From Chimonanthus salicifolius (Eukaryota; Streptophyta; Magnoliopsida; Laurales; Calycanthaceae): a stretch of 64,000 nt of DNA. Positions 1 to 12,100 of this stretch are shown one piece after another. Every line of letters begins with the position of its first letter. Position 1 is the first letter of the stretch. The notes under the pieces are model-generated. The model worked only from the letters and a program-made list of their open reading frames with translations. It searched no databases and was not told the DNA's origin. The DNA is taken from NCBI GenBank assembly GCA_013350335.1, contig CM023533.1, positions 30,858,869 through 30,922,868 of the forward strand, written 5' to 3'. Made by a program: the position numbers and the translations under genes.

Positions 1-1057
1 CTGAACCGACCCACTGAACCAGAGAACCTTCAATATGTTATGGACCTTTGCTTCAAAACCACATATCGAAATTCAAGCCCAAATGTCTGGCGCCTAAAGC
101 CATTGTGCAAAATACAAAATTCACTGGTTTGGTTTATAGAACTTCAATTTTTGAAATGGGTTGCTTTGCATATTATGGGTACATGGGGATTGATATGGGC
201 TAGGATAGCATGGACTTTTATAAGTGATTTGAAATGGGTTCAGTTCCTGACTTTTTTATATCTTTCAGGGATCATTTTGTTATACAATAAACTCTCTATA
301 ATGTAGTACTTTATAAAGTGATAATATATCTAAAATAATATCATCAGTTGGTCACGACTTCGGGTCCATACAAAATGTAATAAATCTTTCCAATTCAGTA
401 CTTAAAACATTCAGAATAAAAAATATATTGTCCTAATCATTTTGTAAAGTAATATTCCATACATTCAAAATACGAAATTACTGCAAAAGTGACTAACTAC
501 ATCACAAATTACATTATCTAAACTTCAAAAAGGTAATCTGAGATAGACTTCTGGATAAATTTTCTCATTCTTTAGGCAGGTACATGCACTATCTTCTCAA
601 TGAACGAGAATTATATAGGAGTGAATAGAGTGATTTGTTTCCACAAAAAAAAACACAAAGGACATTTCAATGATACATGAGAGTTTTAAAGAGATTTTTA
701 GAAAGGAATATTGTTAGACCCTCTAATTTAATAACATCCATAATGTAATATATGTACTATAGTTCCAATCATATTATATTATAGAAATTTTACTGTATAT
801 GGATTGCACCATGTTGCTTGATTCCTTCTGTTAAAACACATTCATGTCATCAGCATCAGCAACCTGTTAAACAGGATTTGGGGGAGTGAGTGATGGAGAA
901 ATGACATTTAGAAAAGGATTCTGACCAAAGAAATGTGGGAATAAAATTCTGAGACTGACCGACTGTGGTAGAAATCTGAGAGGAGATGAAAAGGAGACCC
1001 AAAAGAACAACTACAAATTACTCTCATAACTAAGAGTCTAATCTTCTTTTGTATTAG
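1..1057. other. Intergenic, no recognised gene
   Basis: AT-rich sequence. The only open frame of note (40-306, 88 codons, plus strand) resembles nothing I know and has no supporting context. No repeat boundary was identified. Confidence 0.4.
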
Positions 1058-1062
1058 CTTTG

Positions 1063-1365
1063 TGTTGGAGGAGATTTAGGGCTACCTAACAGAATAGTTT
1101 TTTGGGATGAAAGTTTAAGTCCTAACAAGTTGTATCAAAGTTATGTCTCAGGCTGCCTCATGTGGGTTCAGGAGATCCCTTAAGTGAACGGAATAGTCGG
1201 CTTCGCTCTCTCCACCATAGGGCCTCATTCGAGGGGGAGATTGTTGGGGCTACTGTGAATGAATCTCACATTGAAAGTGTAGAAGGAGATTTAGGGGTTC
1301 ATAAAAAATTTGAGTCATTCCACCTAACATACTAGTCTTTTGGGATGAAAGTCCATATCCAAACA
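1063..1365 (+). mobile_element. TRIM (miniature LTR retrotransposon), 303 bp
   Basis: The 5' LTR (1063-1127) and 3' LTR (1242-1365) both start TGTTGG and end in ACA. They share the stretches GGAGATTTAGGG and TTTTGGGATGAAAGT, and the 5' copy is shortened internally (65 against 124 bp). A degenerate tRNA-Met-type primer site (TTGTATCAAAG, near 1130) follows the 5' LTR. A purine tract GAGGGGGAGA (1231-1240) precedes the 3' LTR. Perfect 5-bp target duplications CTTTG lie at 1058-1062 and 1366-1370. The internal domain is about 114 bp and has no coding capacity, so the element is non-autonomous and needs enzymes from a larger LTR element. Confidence 0.8.
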
Positions 1366-1370
1366 CTTTG

Positions 1371-2553
1371 AACATCTAAATTGAATATTGAGATTTTTCT
1401 AAAGAATTGAAATGTATCTCAAATCTCTAAGAGTTCTAACACTATCATTGTACATCTTAATACTGATCTCTCCATTCCGTGTAGTTTTGTAGAGTGTTGT
1501 TTCTTCCAAGGACTATTCCACCATTGAAGACTTTTTAGGTGGTGAACCAATCCTTATCGATACAAATATAGTAAAAACAGTTGCAATCCATGGCCAAGTG
1601 TCTTTATAAAGATTATCAAATTGGAGTCATAGTTAAAACATCAGTACTATTATCATTAGTTAAATTATCAACTATACTTGAAACATCTAAAGATTTTCTA
1701 TATTTTTTATCAACCATACTTGAAACATCTAATGATTTCAAACATTGAACCCCATCTCTATAGGCCCCACAGAGCCTAAGAACGACTGTCAGGCAATGTT
1801 GCTTAGCTGAAAGGAGTACAAGTTATATTCAAATATTCCAGCTCCTGTCAGTAACCTTGAAACTAAGTATAACACTGAAAGGTAGATTTTAAACTATGAG
1901 AGGTTAGTTTGATATTCAATTTCCACTTTTGTTTGTACCGGGTCTTGAGATTAAATTCCTTCAAGACAAAAAGGACCACTCTTAATAATTTGTACCTGAC
2001 ACATGCAGATAGAGAGATTTACACATAATCTAAAAATTAATCAAGTGAGATGCCTAGGTAAGTCAAGTGAGACGCCTGAATACTTTAATCTTAAAAAGAA
2101 AATACCACCCAAATGCTAAAACACAATATCTTATTCATAATAAAGGTAATCGACAATATCCACCTTAGCAATTGAAAGTAAATAGTCCTACATGGACCGT
2201 ATGTGGCTCCACAGAAATCAGAACCGTGATTGGATCAATAATTGATGAGACTTTATTCCTTGAATTTGGAATAAGATTGTAGAGGTTATGATAAATTAAT
2301 GTTACATCAATGGTATTCCAAAGAAAATTAAGAAGAAAAAGGACAAAATATGTTCTTGATTGAAGTTCAAGAGGACGCTACGTCTATGATCATCCTGTTT
2401 ATGGTACAGATGGACCAATAGAGGCTAATTTTGCCATTAAAAAAAAAATCAGAAAAAACGAAGTCCAGGTGCCGCTGCCCTGTTCAGTTCACCTGCAAGC
2501 AATGGGCAATAGGTCAGATCGTGTTCGGTTCAAGTCAGATTAGTTATAAATAA
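1371..2553. other. Intergenic, nothing recognised
   Basis: AT-rich spacer between the TRIM and the Stowaway MITE. No coding signal, RNA gene or bounded repeat was seen. Confidence 0.4.
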
Positions 2554-2555
2554 TA

Positions 2556-2941
2556 CTCTATCTGTTCCAAATTAGTTGTCCTATATGGATTTTGGAATTG
2601 TCCCAAAATAGTTCTCATTTATATTGGAGTAGTATAAATTATATTGAAAATGGATGAGATCAGGGGTTAAAAAATCGTTATCGGCCGATATATCAGTCAA
2701 TATTTTTCTCTCTCCAACCGATATCGGCCGATATTTCAACCGATATTGTGAATATCGGCCGATAACGATATATATCGGCTGATATTGACTACTTCAAAAC
2801 CGATACATATCGGCCGATATAATATGTATCGGCCGATATTTGTACCCCTTGATGAGATCACATGAAGTGCTAGCTTATATAGAGAATTCCTTAAAAAATA
2901 CAAATATTTCAAATGAGACAACTAAAATAGAACGGAAGGAG
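2556..2941. mobile_element. Stowaway-type (Tc1/mariner) MITE, interrupted
   Basis: The left end CTCTATCTGTTCC and the right end, read on the other strand as CTCCTTCCGTTC, match the Stowaway terminal consensus. Both are followed inward by a TTAGTTGTC-like block. TA target duplications flank it (2554-2555 and 2942-2943). A hAT MITE (2661-2850 plus its 8-bp duplication) sits inside; without it the element is about 188 bp, a normal Stowaway length. Confidence 0.8.
2661..2850. mobile_element. hAT MITE of the ATCGGCCGAT family, copy 1 (190 bp)
   Basis: It is flanked by a perfect 8-bp duplication GATGAGAT (2653-2660 and 2851-2858), the hAT hallmark. The ends are CAGGGGTTAAAA and, inverted, AAGGGGTACAAA. 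The interior consists almost wholly of repeated GGCCGAT palindromes (at least five). It has no coding capacity. It is nested in a Stowaway MITE, so it is the younger of the two. Confidence 0.85.
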
Positions 2942-3540
2942 TAATAAAATTATTTTCTAATCCGATTTAAATTAAATAGAAAATAAAAGATAACAGAACT
3001 TTTCTTTCATATGAGCATGTTGGAATATGAAAAATTAATATAACATCAGAGTTTTTTCAACTAGGTGGAGTACGTGGGTTACATAGGTTAAAATTAATAG
3101 ATACAATTAAATAAATTATTTTAATATTAATTTTAATTCAATCAAAGTCAAATTCGGGTTGAGTCATTAATTTAAAAAAAAAAAAAAATACATGACCCAA
3201 ACCCAAGTTTTTGGGTGGAATCGTCCGGATTGAAGAGACGGGTCGGGTAAAATATTGCAACTCCTAGCCGCAATGATTGATTTTATGATCTTATCCAATG
3301 AACGAAAACTCTCCTAAAAATGAAAAGGGGTTGGGGTCAATGGGACAAAATGTATGCTACCAAGATGAACATTATCTACTTGTTTTTTTTTTTCCGCCCA
3401 AGGTTGTCCTAAGAGACACCAAATTTTCGTTGCTGTGAAGGAAAATTTCTTGCAAAATGATAAAAAAATTGAAATAAATCGGTAAATTTGACAGCATCTA
3501 AGGTCCCACCACCTACCATGGATGACTAAACTGAGTTCTT

Positions 3541-4863
3541 TTTTAAAGATAATTGTATTAATCATAAAAATACAAATAGAAAGCAAAAACAACCGGGCAA
3601 AAAGAACCCGCCAACCGAAAAAGAAAACCTTACAAAAAAAAAGTCACACCCAAAGAATTACATGCATTTATTTACAATTTCTAAAGACATAATCAAACCC
3701 TGACGCACCATTCATCAACAGCTAAATTTGCAGATCTTGAAACCCAACAAACTATAAAACCAAAACATGCAATAAAATGACGAATCCTTTCAACTTTATC
3801 TAAATAAATTTATAGGCAAAAGAACTCGAAATCCAACCAATAACAACCTTAGAATCTCCTTCTAAAATACTCCCTACAGCCTCTAACTTTTGCAACTCCA
3901 AAATCCCTCTCCAGAAAGCATGAAGTTCTGCTTCAATCATTTATCCATTTGGAAGAGGACCAGCAAAAAAGATCTTAGTATCTCCGAATTCATTTTGAAT
4001 GACCCCACCATAACCTGCTAGACCGAACTCATGCACCCAGCAACTATCAAAGTAAAACTTAAGGAGACTCAAATCTGGAGGGAACCAAGAAACTTACAAA
4101 AAGGTATCCAAATTTGGCTTAACATAATCCACCGAAACCCAATTCCTACATATATCTAAAATATTTATCCCTCAAAATTTTTTCGAACCCACAATACACC
4201 AAGCAGCTCAAAACTTAATAATATCAATAAGTTGCAATACAAAAGACAATTTTCATTAATAAACCCTTTTATTCCTTTCTAACTATATAGACTACACTAT
4301 ACTCAATAATGTCACTGTCCAAAGGTTTCTTCTAAAAGAACTACCAAATTGAACATTTTAAACCAAGCTCTCGGAACACAAAAATCAATAACTAACAGTT
4401 GGAGGAAGTGAGATCAGATCTGAAATGCAAACCTACAATGAAAAAGAAGATGATTTACTGACTCAGTATTGGACAAGCATCAACAATAACCATTCTTCCC
4501 AATCTCAAATTATCAATCCTCAAAATCTTCTCAAAACTAGCAAACCGCCTAAAGACCTTCACCCTAAAAGGAGCTAACACCCTTCCATATTTTTTTATTA
4601 ACACGAGAACATCACCAGCACACAACTACTTTCTACATGAAGACTTAATGGAGAAGAGCACATGAGGATCAGAATCCCAAAGTCTTCTAGCATATCCACT
4701 TCCTACAACAAAAACTCCGCTCAAAAGATCCATTAAGGACAACCACCCCTCCATCATCCAATCCTCTAAATCTCTTCTAAACTGAGGGAACCAAACAACC
4801 TTATTATGATGAAAATCATAACAGTGCCTGACCTTAGCCTCTTTATTAGCAGCTAAGGAAGGA
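3541..4863 (-). mobile_element. 5'-truncated L1-type LINE tail
   Basis: Read on the minus strand, 4.65-4.84 kb gives the post-RT region typical of plant L1 (motif FRRDLEDWMMEGW). The stretch 3.83-4.1 kb gives a decayed RNase H domain (blocks AGYGGVIQNEFGD, EAELHAFWRGI, LEGDSKVVIGW). Stops and frame changes show it is dead. The 3' end is a T-run on the plus strand near 3541. A direct repeat TGAGTTCTTT (3532-3541 and 4864-4873) is the likely target duplication, though its last bases merge with the tail. Confidence 0.7.
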
Positions 4864-5066
4864 TGAGTTCTTTGCTTGGTTGAGAAAGAGAGAGGTTAAA
4901 ATAATGTGCTCTTGTGCACTTCTTGTGCTCTTTTAACGAAGTTACCATTTCAAAAGATGAAGAAATAAAAAAAACTACCCTCAACTTGAATATATATAGC
5001 AGAAGATAAAGAGAGTGGTACCTTTGAGAAGAGCCCAAGATCCAATATGGTAGTATCATGTGGCAA

Positions 5067-5127
5067 ACCACAATGGATTTGTCTGTAAATATTTTTCATC
5101 ATGAATGCTTCACAAATCCATTGTGGT
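5067..5127. repeat. Perfect 16-bp inverted repeat (hairpin)
   Basis: ACCACAATGGATTTGT at 5067-5082 is followed by its exact reverse complement at 5112-5127, with a 29-nt loop. It lies just beyond the presumed 3' end of the COL gene. No transposon ends or target duplication are evident around it. Confidence 0.85.
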
Positions 5128-5529
5128 TCCATCTCACTTATCTATAATTTATTTGTAAAGAATAATAGATCAAGTACAGTTAACCTTTCCTTTTTTGTCA
5201 ATCATTTTTTTTACCATAAACAAAACTGAATAGCATGCCTTAAAACAACCCCTTACAGTGGATTTTTTAAGACCTTGGAAAGAGAGTTGCAGCACATCTA
5301 CCACAGCCTCAAAATAGGTATTCATCAAATCTCCACAATGTCAGAGGCAAGTTGAAAAAAGATCAACATGAACATTTTATAACATTAATCTCTTAACAAT
5401 TGTTACTTTCTACGAGTACTGACACATAGAAGCTCGATTATACAGTCCCTCAATATAAGGTTCACCTACAATAAAGAAACAATTGATAGGTTTGCAGCTT
5501 TCTTTTTTATATATGCAGTTAATACAAAT

Positions 5530-6140
5530 TGATCTCTTAAATACAAGCATACATGTTCAATGACGTGCAACATAAGGCTCTGCTCTCTACATATTTAATC
5601 ATGGAAAAAATTATAATATTAACAACTGAAATAAAAGATTGTTTAGTCCAACCTGGCAACGCTATCATCCCAAGCCACTTGATGGAAGCTGAATACTTGA
5701 ATGCCATTGAGAAACAAAAAAGTGGGTGAACTGAACTGGTATGCCACTCTCCTTCCCAAAAGAGAAAACCTGAGTACATACTCCCGACCTCAAAAAAAGA
5801 ACAGGAATCATAATCCCAGAACAGGTCATGTAGGTGTTACCATCCAGGAGTGCATTTCCCATTTTCAAAAAAGTCAGGAGCATTTTTCACATTGTCAGAA
5901 GAAACTGTAGTCCATCAATCTTGGCAAATACCCAGAAAACAAAGTTTCTTTCCCCTTTTCAAAGAAAAAAACAATTACTTTCCCTGATCATTCTATAAAC
6001 GAAGATCCAGAACTTTGATAGATATCTAGAGCATCACCCATTGTTCTTGAACAGGGTCACTCCTAAACACTGTCATTTTCTTCAAGTTATTCTTAAATCA
6101 GCCCTGCTTTGCTTGAAATATAATTGGCTATTCAGCTTTC
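5530..6140 (-). other. Likely 3' untranslated region of the COL gene
   Basis: This stretch directly follows the COL stop codon on the minus strand and is free of recognisable repeats, unlike the introns. The end near 5530 is a guess from the change to AT-rich spacer. No single poly(A) signal stands out. Short open frames here are incidental. Confidence 0.4.
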
Positions 6141-9100
6141 TCAGAAGCTCCTTGTCTGGCACAAGGGATCATAGTCATAGGTGTCACCGGCCTTCACAAA
6201 CCGCCCCTTCACCCGCCTTCTCACATCAGCCCGTGCCTTGCGAGAAGCATACCGAATCTTCTTTTCAAACCTGTTTAGCGGGGAAAAAAAAAAGAGTCAT
6301 CACCGTTTGAGCACTACTCTGACAGGTAATGTTTGTACTATTATTATAAAAAGTATTGACTGATCTGCAGTTTAAATTTAAAGCTCAATGCTGTCTACAA
6401 AAGGGAATTACACAAGACTCAACCCAGTTGACGGCACTCAAGCACTGAATTTTACATGTGGAGACTAGTTCAAGAACTCAAAACTCAAACTCAACTCGAA
6501 ATCTTATTGAGTCAAGCAACTCAGCTGAGTCTTTGGACTCGTCTAGAAAAAACTCAGTAAAACTCTTTCACTCACTCAACTTGAAATCCTAATGAGTCGA
6601 GTCAACTTAGACCGACTTGACGAGTTTTTTTTTGTGTTTTTAAACTATGGTGGAGACCATGTACAAGTGTACTTTCAACTGTTTATTAACTGATGCCCCA
6701 CAATTGATAGATAATGACTTAAAAAAACCCAGATGGGAAGATCTAAGCATCCATTGTCCGTCCTCTTCAAATTGAACATGGAACATTGCTGTTATTCTTT
6801 TCAACTTTCCTTTTGCAGGCAATAAAAAGGAAAAGACTCTCCATCAGGGAATTTGAGAAATGAAATATCATGGTAGGGCCTAAAAATCATTTTCTAGAAC
6901 ACCAATAATGGGTCTCACTTGTACAATTATGTTGCACAGATTCTTTAAAATGTGTGGTGCACCTGCTCCAGGTTCTTCATGGATGCTTCACAGATTCTTC
7001 ATGAATTCTGCTAGTACTTTTTAGCATTGCTTCCAAAGATGATAAAAATATTATCACACCTTTTGTCTTTTAAAAGTTATCAAAATAATCATATGTTTGT
7101 CACTTGATGGTCTAGAGTACAACTAGCCCCTTATTTTCTGCTAGTATTATTTTGCACTTATTTTCAGTTTAAAATACATAAGTTTAAATTTATTAAAATA
7201 TTATCCCACATCAGTGAGTTCTATGTTTCAGATTGGCCTAATTTGACATCATGTACCCGTGTCTCACTCCAACAGTAAAACTCAAACTCATGCAACGTAG
7301 TTGTATACAAATTCAAGGGAGAATGGTATTTTCAGATTTCTGAAGATAACATATGAAATCACACGCCAAACTTTCATCAGAAAATTTATAATGAGCTATA
7401 ACAAATCCACATGACCATGCAATCTAGAAAAAGACCCATGTTGGTAGTGGACATGAAGAACCTAGGATACCTAACAAGCCTCACATTCCTATTGGTCTAA
7501 TAAGAATACAAAACAGAGAATCGATGCCATGCATGGGCCAACAAGTAAAAAAGTTACTTGAAAAAAAAAAAAAACAGGTTTTCACAAAGAAATGGGAAAT
7601 AGTCACAAGATTCAAAAAGTACATAGCAAAGAATAATAATAATGTAGAATGAATGAAGTTTTCGGTCAAATATGTAAACCAAGTTCATATCAGAAAATTT
7701 AATACTGGCCTTGACCCAGTGAGAAAATTATGTAATGGACTCTCAACTATGAAACCTCATTGAGGAAGTGAGACAAGAAGTTAGTGCTTCATAATGAATG
7801 TTCCTGCTTAGTTCTAAGATGTCAAGAAAAACTTAATGAGACGCTTCCTTTACAGGCAAAGGAAATCAGTTTTCACAAAACATTGGAAGGTTGGTGAGAT
7901 TGAGGGAGAAACTTTCGGAAGGAAAAATCTGTCAGGATGGAGAGTGCCACATGACTTTCTTAAACTAAGGTTTTGTTTAGGGTATATATAATTAGAAATG
8001 AACCTTTTTCCATAAGTGCTTAGTAGGAGGTAAAATGCCTCGACACTTGTATATGTTCAATGTAACATGTCAAACACTCATACCCATGTCTGGATACCTC
8101 AATAATTGTAAGATACTTCATAAAATATGTTTAGTTATTTCATAATAATCTTTTGGTAAAAGATTTTATAATACTTTTATCATTAGATATAGAAAAGAAA
8201 GGTAAAAAATCTTACCACAAAAAGGTTTATAAAATAGACACGTGTTAACAATTAGCATGATTGCAAGACTCATTTAATACAATTAAAAGAAAGAATAGCA
8301 TGAATGAAATATTTAAGTAAAATATTATTAAAGTAACATAAAAATATATTTTGAAGCGAACATCCTTATCCACATCCATGTCCTATATTTCAGGAAACTG
8401 AGTGTTGAATCCCTGTCTACAGATCCATCAGAAAACTGTTTCCATGTCTATGCATCATACAACATCGTATTGAGAAAGTGAGATAAATGGAAAATGAGAG
8501 AAATGTCAATGGAGAAATTGGAAAATAGGAATATCAAAAGGAGATGTTGCTTTGCCCACTAGGCTGTCATGGATAAGTATAGACAAAGTTGGTTCACTAC
8601 CCTAAGTTAAAAAATTTATGTTTCCCAGAAGTGGTTTCAACAAAACCCATTTTATGGATTCGCTTTCGTCTTTGTGGTGGTGGTGATGATGGGTGTGTGG
8701 GGAATAAGGAAAGTCAACATTAACATGTTTAAAAGGTGATGTATTTTCTAGAAACCATTCTGCAACCATAAAAGCCAAAATGCTGTGGGGCCTGAGGAAA
8801 ATGAGTTAGCAAAATGTTGCTCTTTCCCAAGACGAGGACAAATTGCCACCTCAAATAGAGGAAACAGGAGAATATGAGTGCAACTTTCCCTCTCCCCTAT
8901 CAAATGGAAGACATAAACATGAGAATACAAGTTCCCATTTCAATCCAATCACCCCTTTAAAATGATTACGCACAATACATGACACCCAAATTATCAGGCA
9001 TATAAGAATAACATAACCTATTGAAGTACAAAGACGAAAACTATATTACATTCTTTTCCAGATAGAAGTGTCCAGCAATGTTTAGAAAATGAAGTATGCG

Positions 9101-12100
9101 ACCTTTCATAAATGTAGCCATGAACATACATATGAATGCATTGCATATATGTATGTACCTTTTTATAGATGTAAACATGAAAGCACATACACACCTTTTT
9201 ATAGATGTAAACATGAAAATACATACACATACACCTAGGATCATGCTTACTTGCGTGCTTTCTTCTTTTCCTTATAACGCATAACAGCATTGTCCCTGCT
9301 TGCAGTTGGCATAGAGTTCTCAGGCCCAGGAGGGAACCATGGGGGCTCACCCATGAGAAGCATTGGTGATACCCCACAATCTTGGTAATCTCCAGCGCTA
9401 CTCTCACCAGTCAAGCCAGAAAATGAAAGTGAGAGACTGGAACGAGCTTGCCTTGCTGGTAAATAGAGGTTTGAATCAGATTTTGCCCCTGGGTTTGACA
9501 TCAAGGAATCAGCAGATACTGCATTGCTACATGCTGCCTGCATTGCTTTAACCTGTCCGGTGGAGGAAGCCTGGGAATGATCACAAGGACTAATAAATTC
9601 GCAATTCGTTGCATGAATTGGTAAAATGTTGTTTCCAAATTACAAAATGGGGTGACCTGCTCCAATGGGTGGGGGTGACACGTCATGGCTTAATGCCTCT
9701 CTCATTGAAATTAGTTTATATAGAAAAATACAGGCCTCCTGATGAGGAAAGAATAAATCGAGAATCGAATTACAATCCCATGATTCGGGAAACTAACAAC
9801 AATGGAAAATACAATTATAGAAAGTCAACCGCATCCGTTAATACCAACCTCTGTTTTATCTTCCCCAGCCTGGATTCTAATTCAACTTCCATTTGTTGTG
9901 TTGGAGAGAACTTAAATGCCCACACATATTACCAAATTTGTGGCACTTCTAAATTAAAGGATGGGCACTCCCCTACCCAGTTATCATAAAGCGAACACAT
10001 GCATTTGGACAGTTTATGATATTTTAACCATAACTTTTTCATCTGGAGTTGGATTTGAGATCCATAAATTATGTTAGGAAGCTAATGTAGGAACCTTTAT
10101 GATGGCACCTGATTTGTGATCTTATGATCCTCATGGATGGGCAGCATCCCATGTCTTTTGATCCACATATCACATTGACAATCTGTAAGTTGCATTAGGA
10201 AGGTAATCAAGGATCTTTCAAGCAGTACCCGAATGGTGATCATATGATCATCAAGAATGTGACCCAATGGGGTTGGAGTGATGGCCAAGGACCCACCTCT
10301 GAAAGTGGGAGGTCTTGAGTTCAATTGCCACTCCCCCAAAGGGCCACTCCCCGTAGTTTTACCCGGTGTGTGTGGATAGAGAGGTTTGCACACATGCCCC
10401 ATGGATTATATCAGATCAATGATCCATTTATTCCATTGCATCCCTTGGACCTTAGATGTGTCTCCAGTCATATCTTTAAGCATCTTTGCATCAACCAAGG
10501 CATCCTTTTGATCAACCAAAAAATAAAGACTGGATTATCATGATATCTTGTTGGATCTTCATTCAATTAGACTATACAAAATCTAGATCAACATGATTGA
10601 ACTTTTTAGGTTTCAGATTGACATGATTCAACTGCATAAAGTCCAAATCATTATGATTTTTCATTGAGCTCTTTACACCTGCTTTGGATTTTATTGAATG
10701 AGGACCAATTAAGAGTTATAGATACCTGGATCATATAGAACATGTTATGCATTTTTAGATGTTAACACCATATTAAAATACACATCTTTGTTACTATTAC
10801 TTTATTTACTTGTCCTTTTCTATTGCCTTTGGTCCATAGAACATCACATACCTTCTTGTCATTTTATAGATTTGTCCCTTAATCAATATGAAACTCCTAT
10901 CACATACAACCCAACTAACTTGCCAACATTTAGCCACCCAGTGCCCATCCTGCGGGCATATCCGCCTAAGACCCTCCATTTAATTCTACAGATGCAAACA
11001 ATTATGTAGAGTTACCATATTGTTGTATTTAGTTATCAATTTTAAAGTTGAAATATGGAATTGGAACCTTTGTGTAATTCTATATATAGTGAAACCAAAA
11101 TTCTAGAATGTAAATCATAAAACTCAACACGACTATTATCAGAAAGTCATGCCTTGGAATTCTGAAACTTGAATTGACTAGATTATGTTACTCTGAAATT
11201 CAAGTAATTAATTCCAATTTCCAAATCTGTCAAATGGTCACAAACAAAAAGATTATAGCAGAAATTCTCTACAATTCAAATTTTTTAAAGATTTAATTTC
11301 TAATGAAATTTTTACAGTTTAGTACTCTTAAAAATTAAAATTCAACAAAACATTGTGTTTTTCCTAACAGAAATGTCAGTGGGATTAGACATGGTTTCAG
11401 ACAAGAGACAAGACGTAATGACTTCAAAGAGAAATGGAAATCTACTTATTACACAGAAGGAAATTGAGCTAACGTTATGGCTACGCAGTAGAACATGGAT
11501 ATACTTTACATTGTTGTGCAATCCCACTCATAAAGCCATAAAACCCAGTTTCATCACTCTAGTAAGAAAACAATGAAACCAAGCAATTATGGGCAGTGAT
11601 CCTCCTGATCTAAAAGTAGAACTCCTTGCAGCTAACAAATAAAACTAAAATCTTAGTTGGAGGAGGATTAAAAATGAAGCAAGTATGCATATAATGTGAA
11701 ATTAGAAGATTTTGTTAAGGGGTAAACCTCTACTGCAAAGCCACCCTGACCACTTGAATCAGCATGAGGCACGTTCTTCACCACAAACAAGCTATCAATT
11801 CCATTATCATCAAAAAGCTGTCCTGGCTGATTCTGCGACATGCCAAAGAGTTCTTCATAATTCTCAAAGCTCAAGTTGGCATCATCCACACCGAAGTCTT
11901 CATATAGGTCATCATCTCCACAGATTCCGAGTCCCTTTGGCAGCTGAACAACAGATCCGTCAGGGACATATACAGAACATCAGAATCAGTAGACAGAAAC
12001 ACAACTAATGGAAGCTTATGTCATTAATGTCTTCCTCTGCATTGAACAAATCAGCAATTTTTTATACTGTCATTTTCACCTCCAATTATGAGTGCTTATC

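Noticed and set aside
9018..9407. 129-codon minus frame across COL exon 3 and intron
   Set aside because: It is out of frame with the CCT reading frame and extends through the 36-bp tandem repeat; a shadow.
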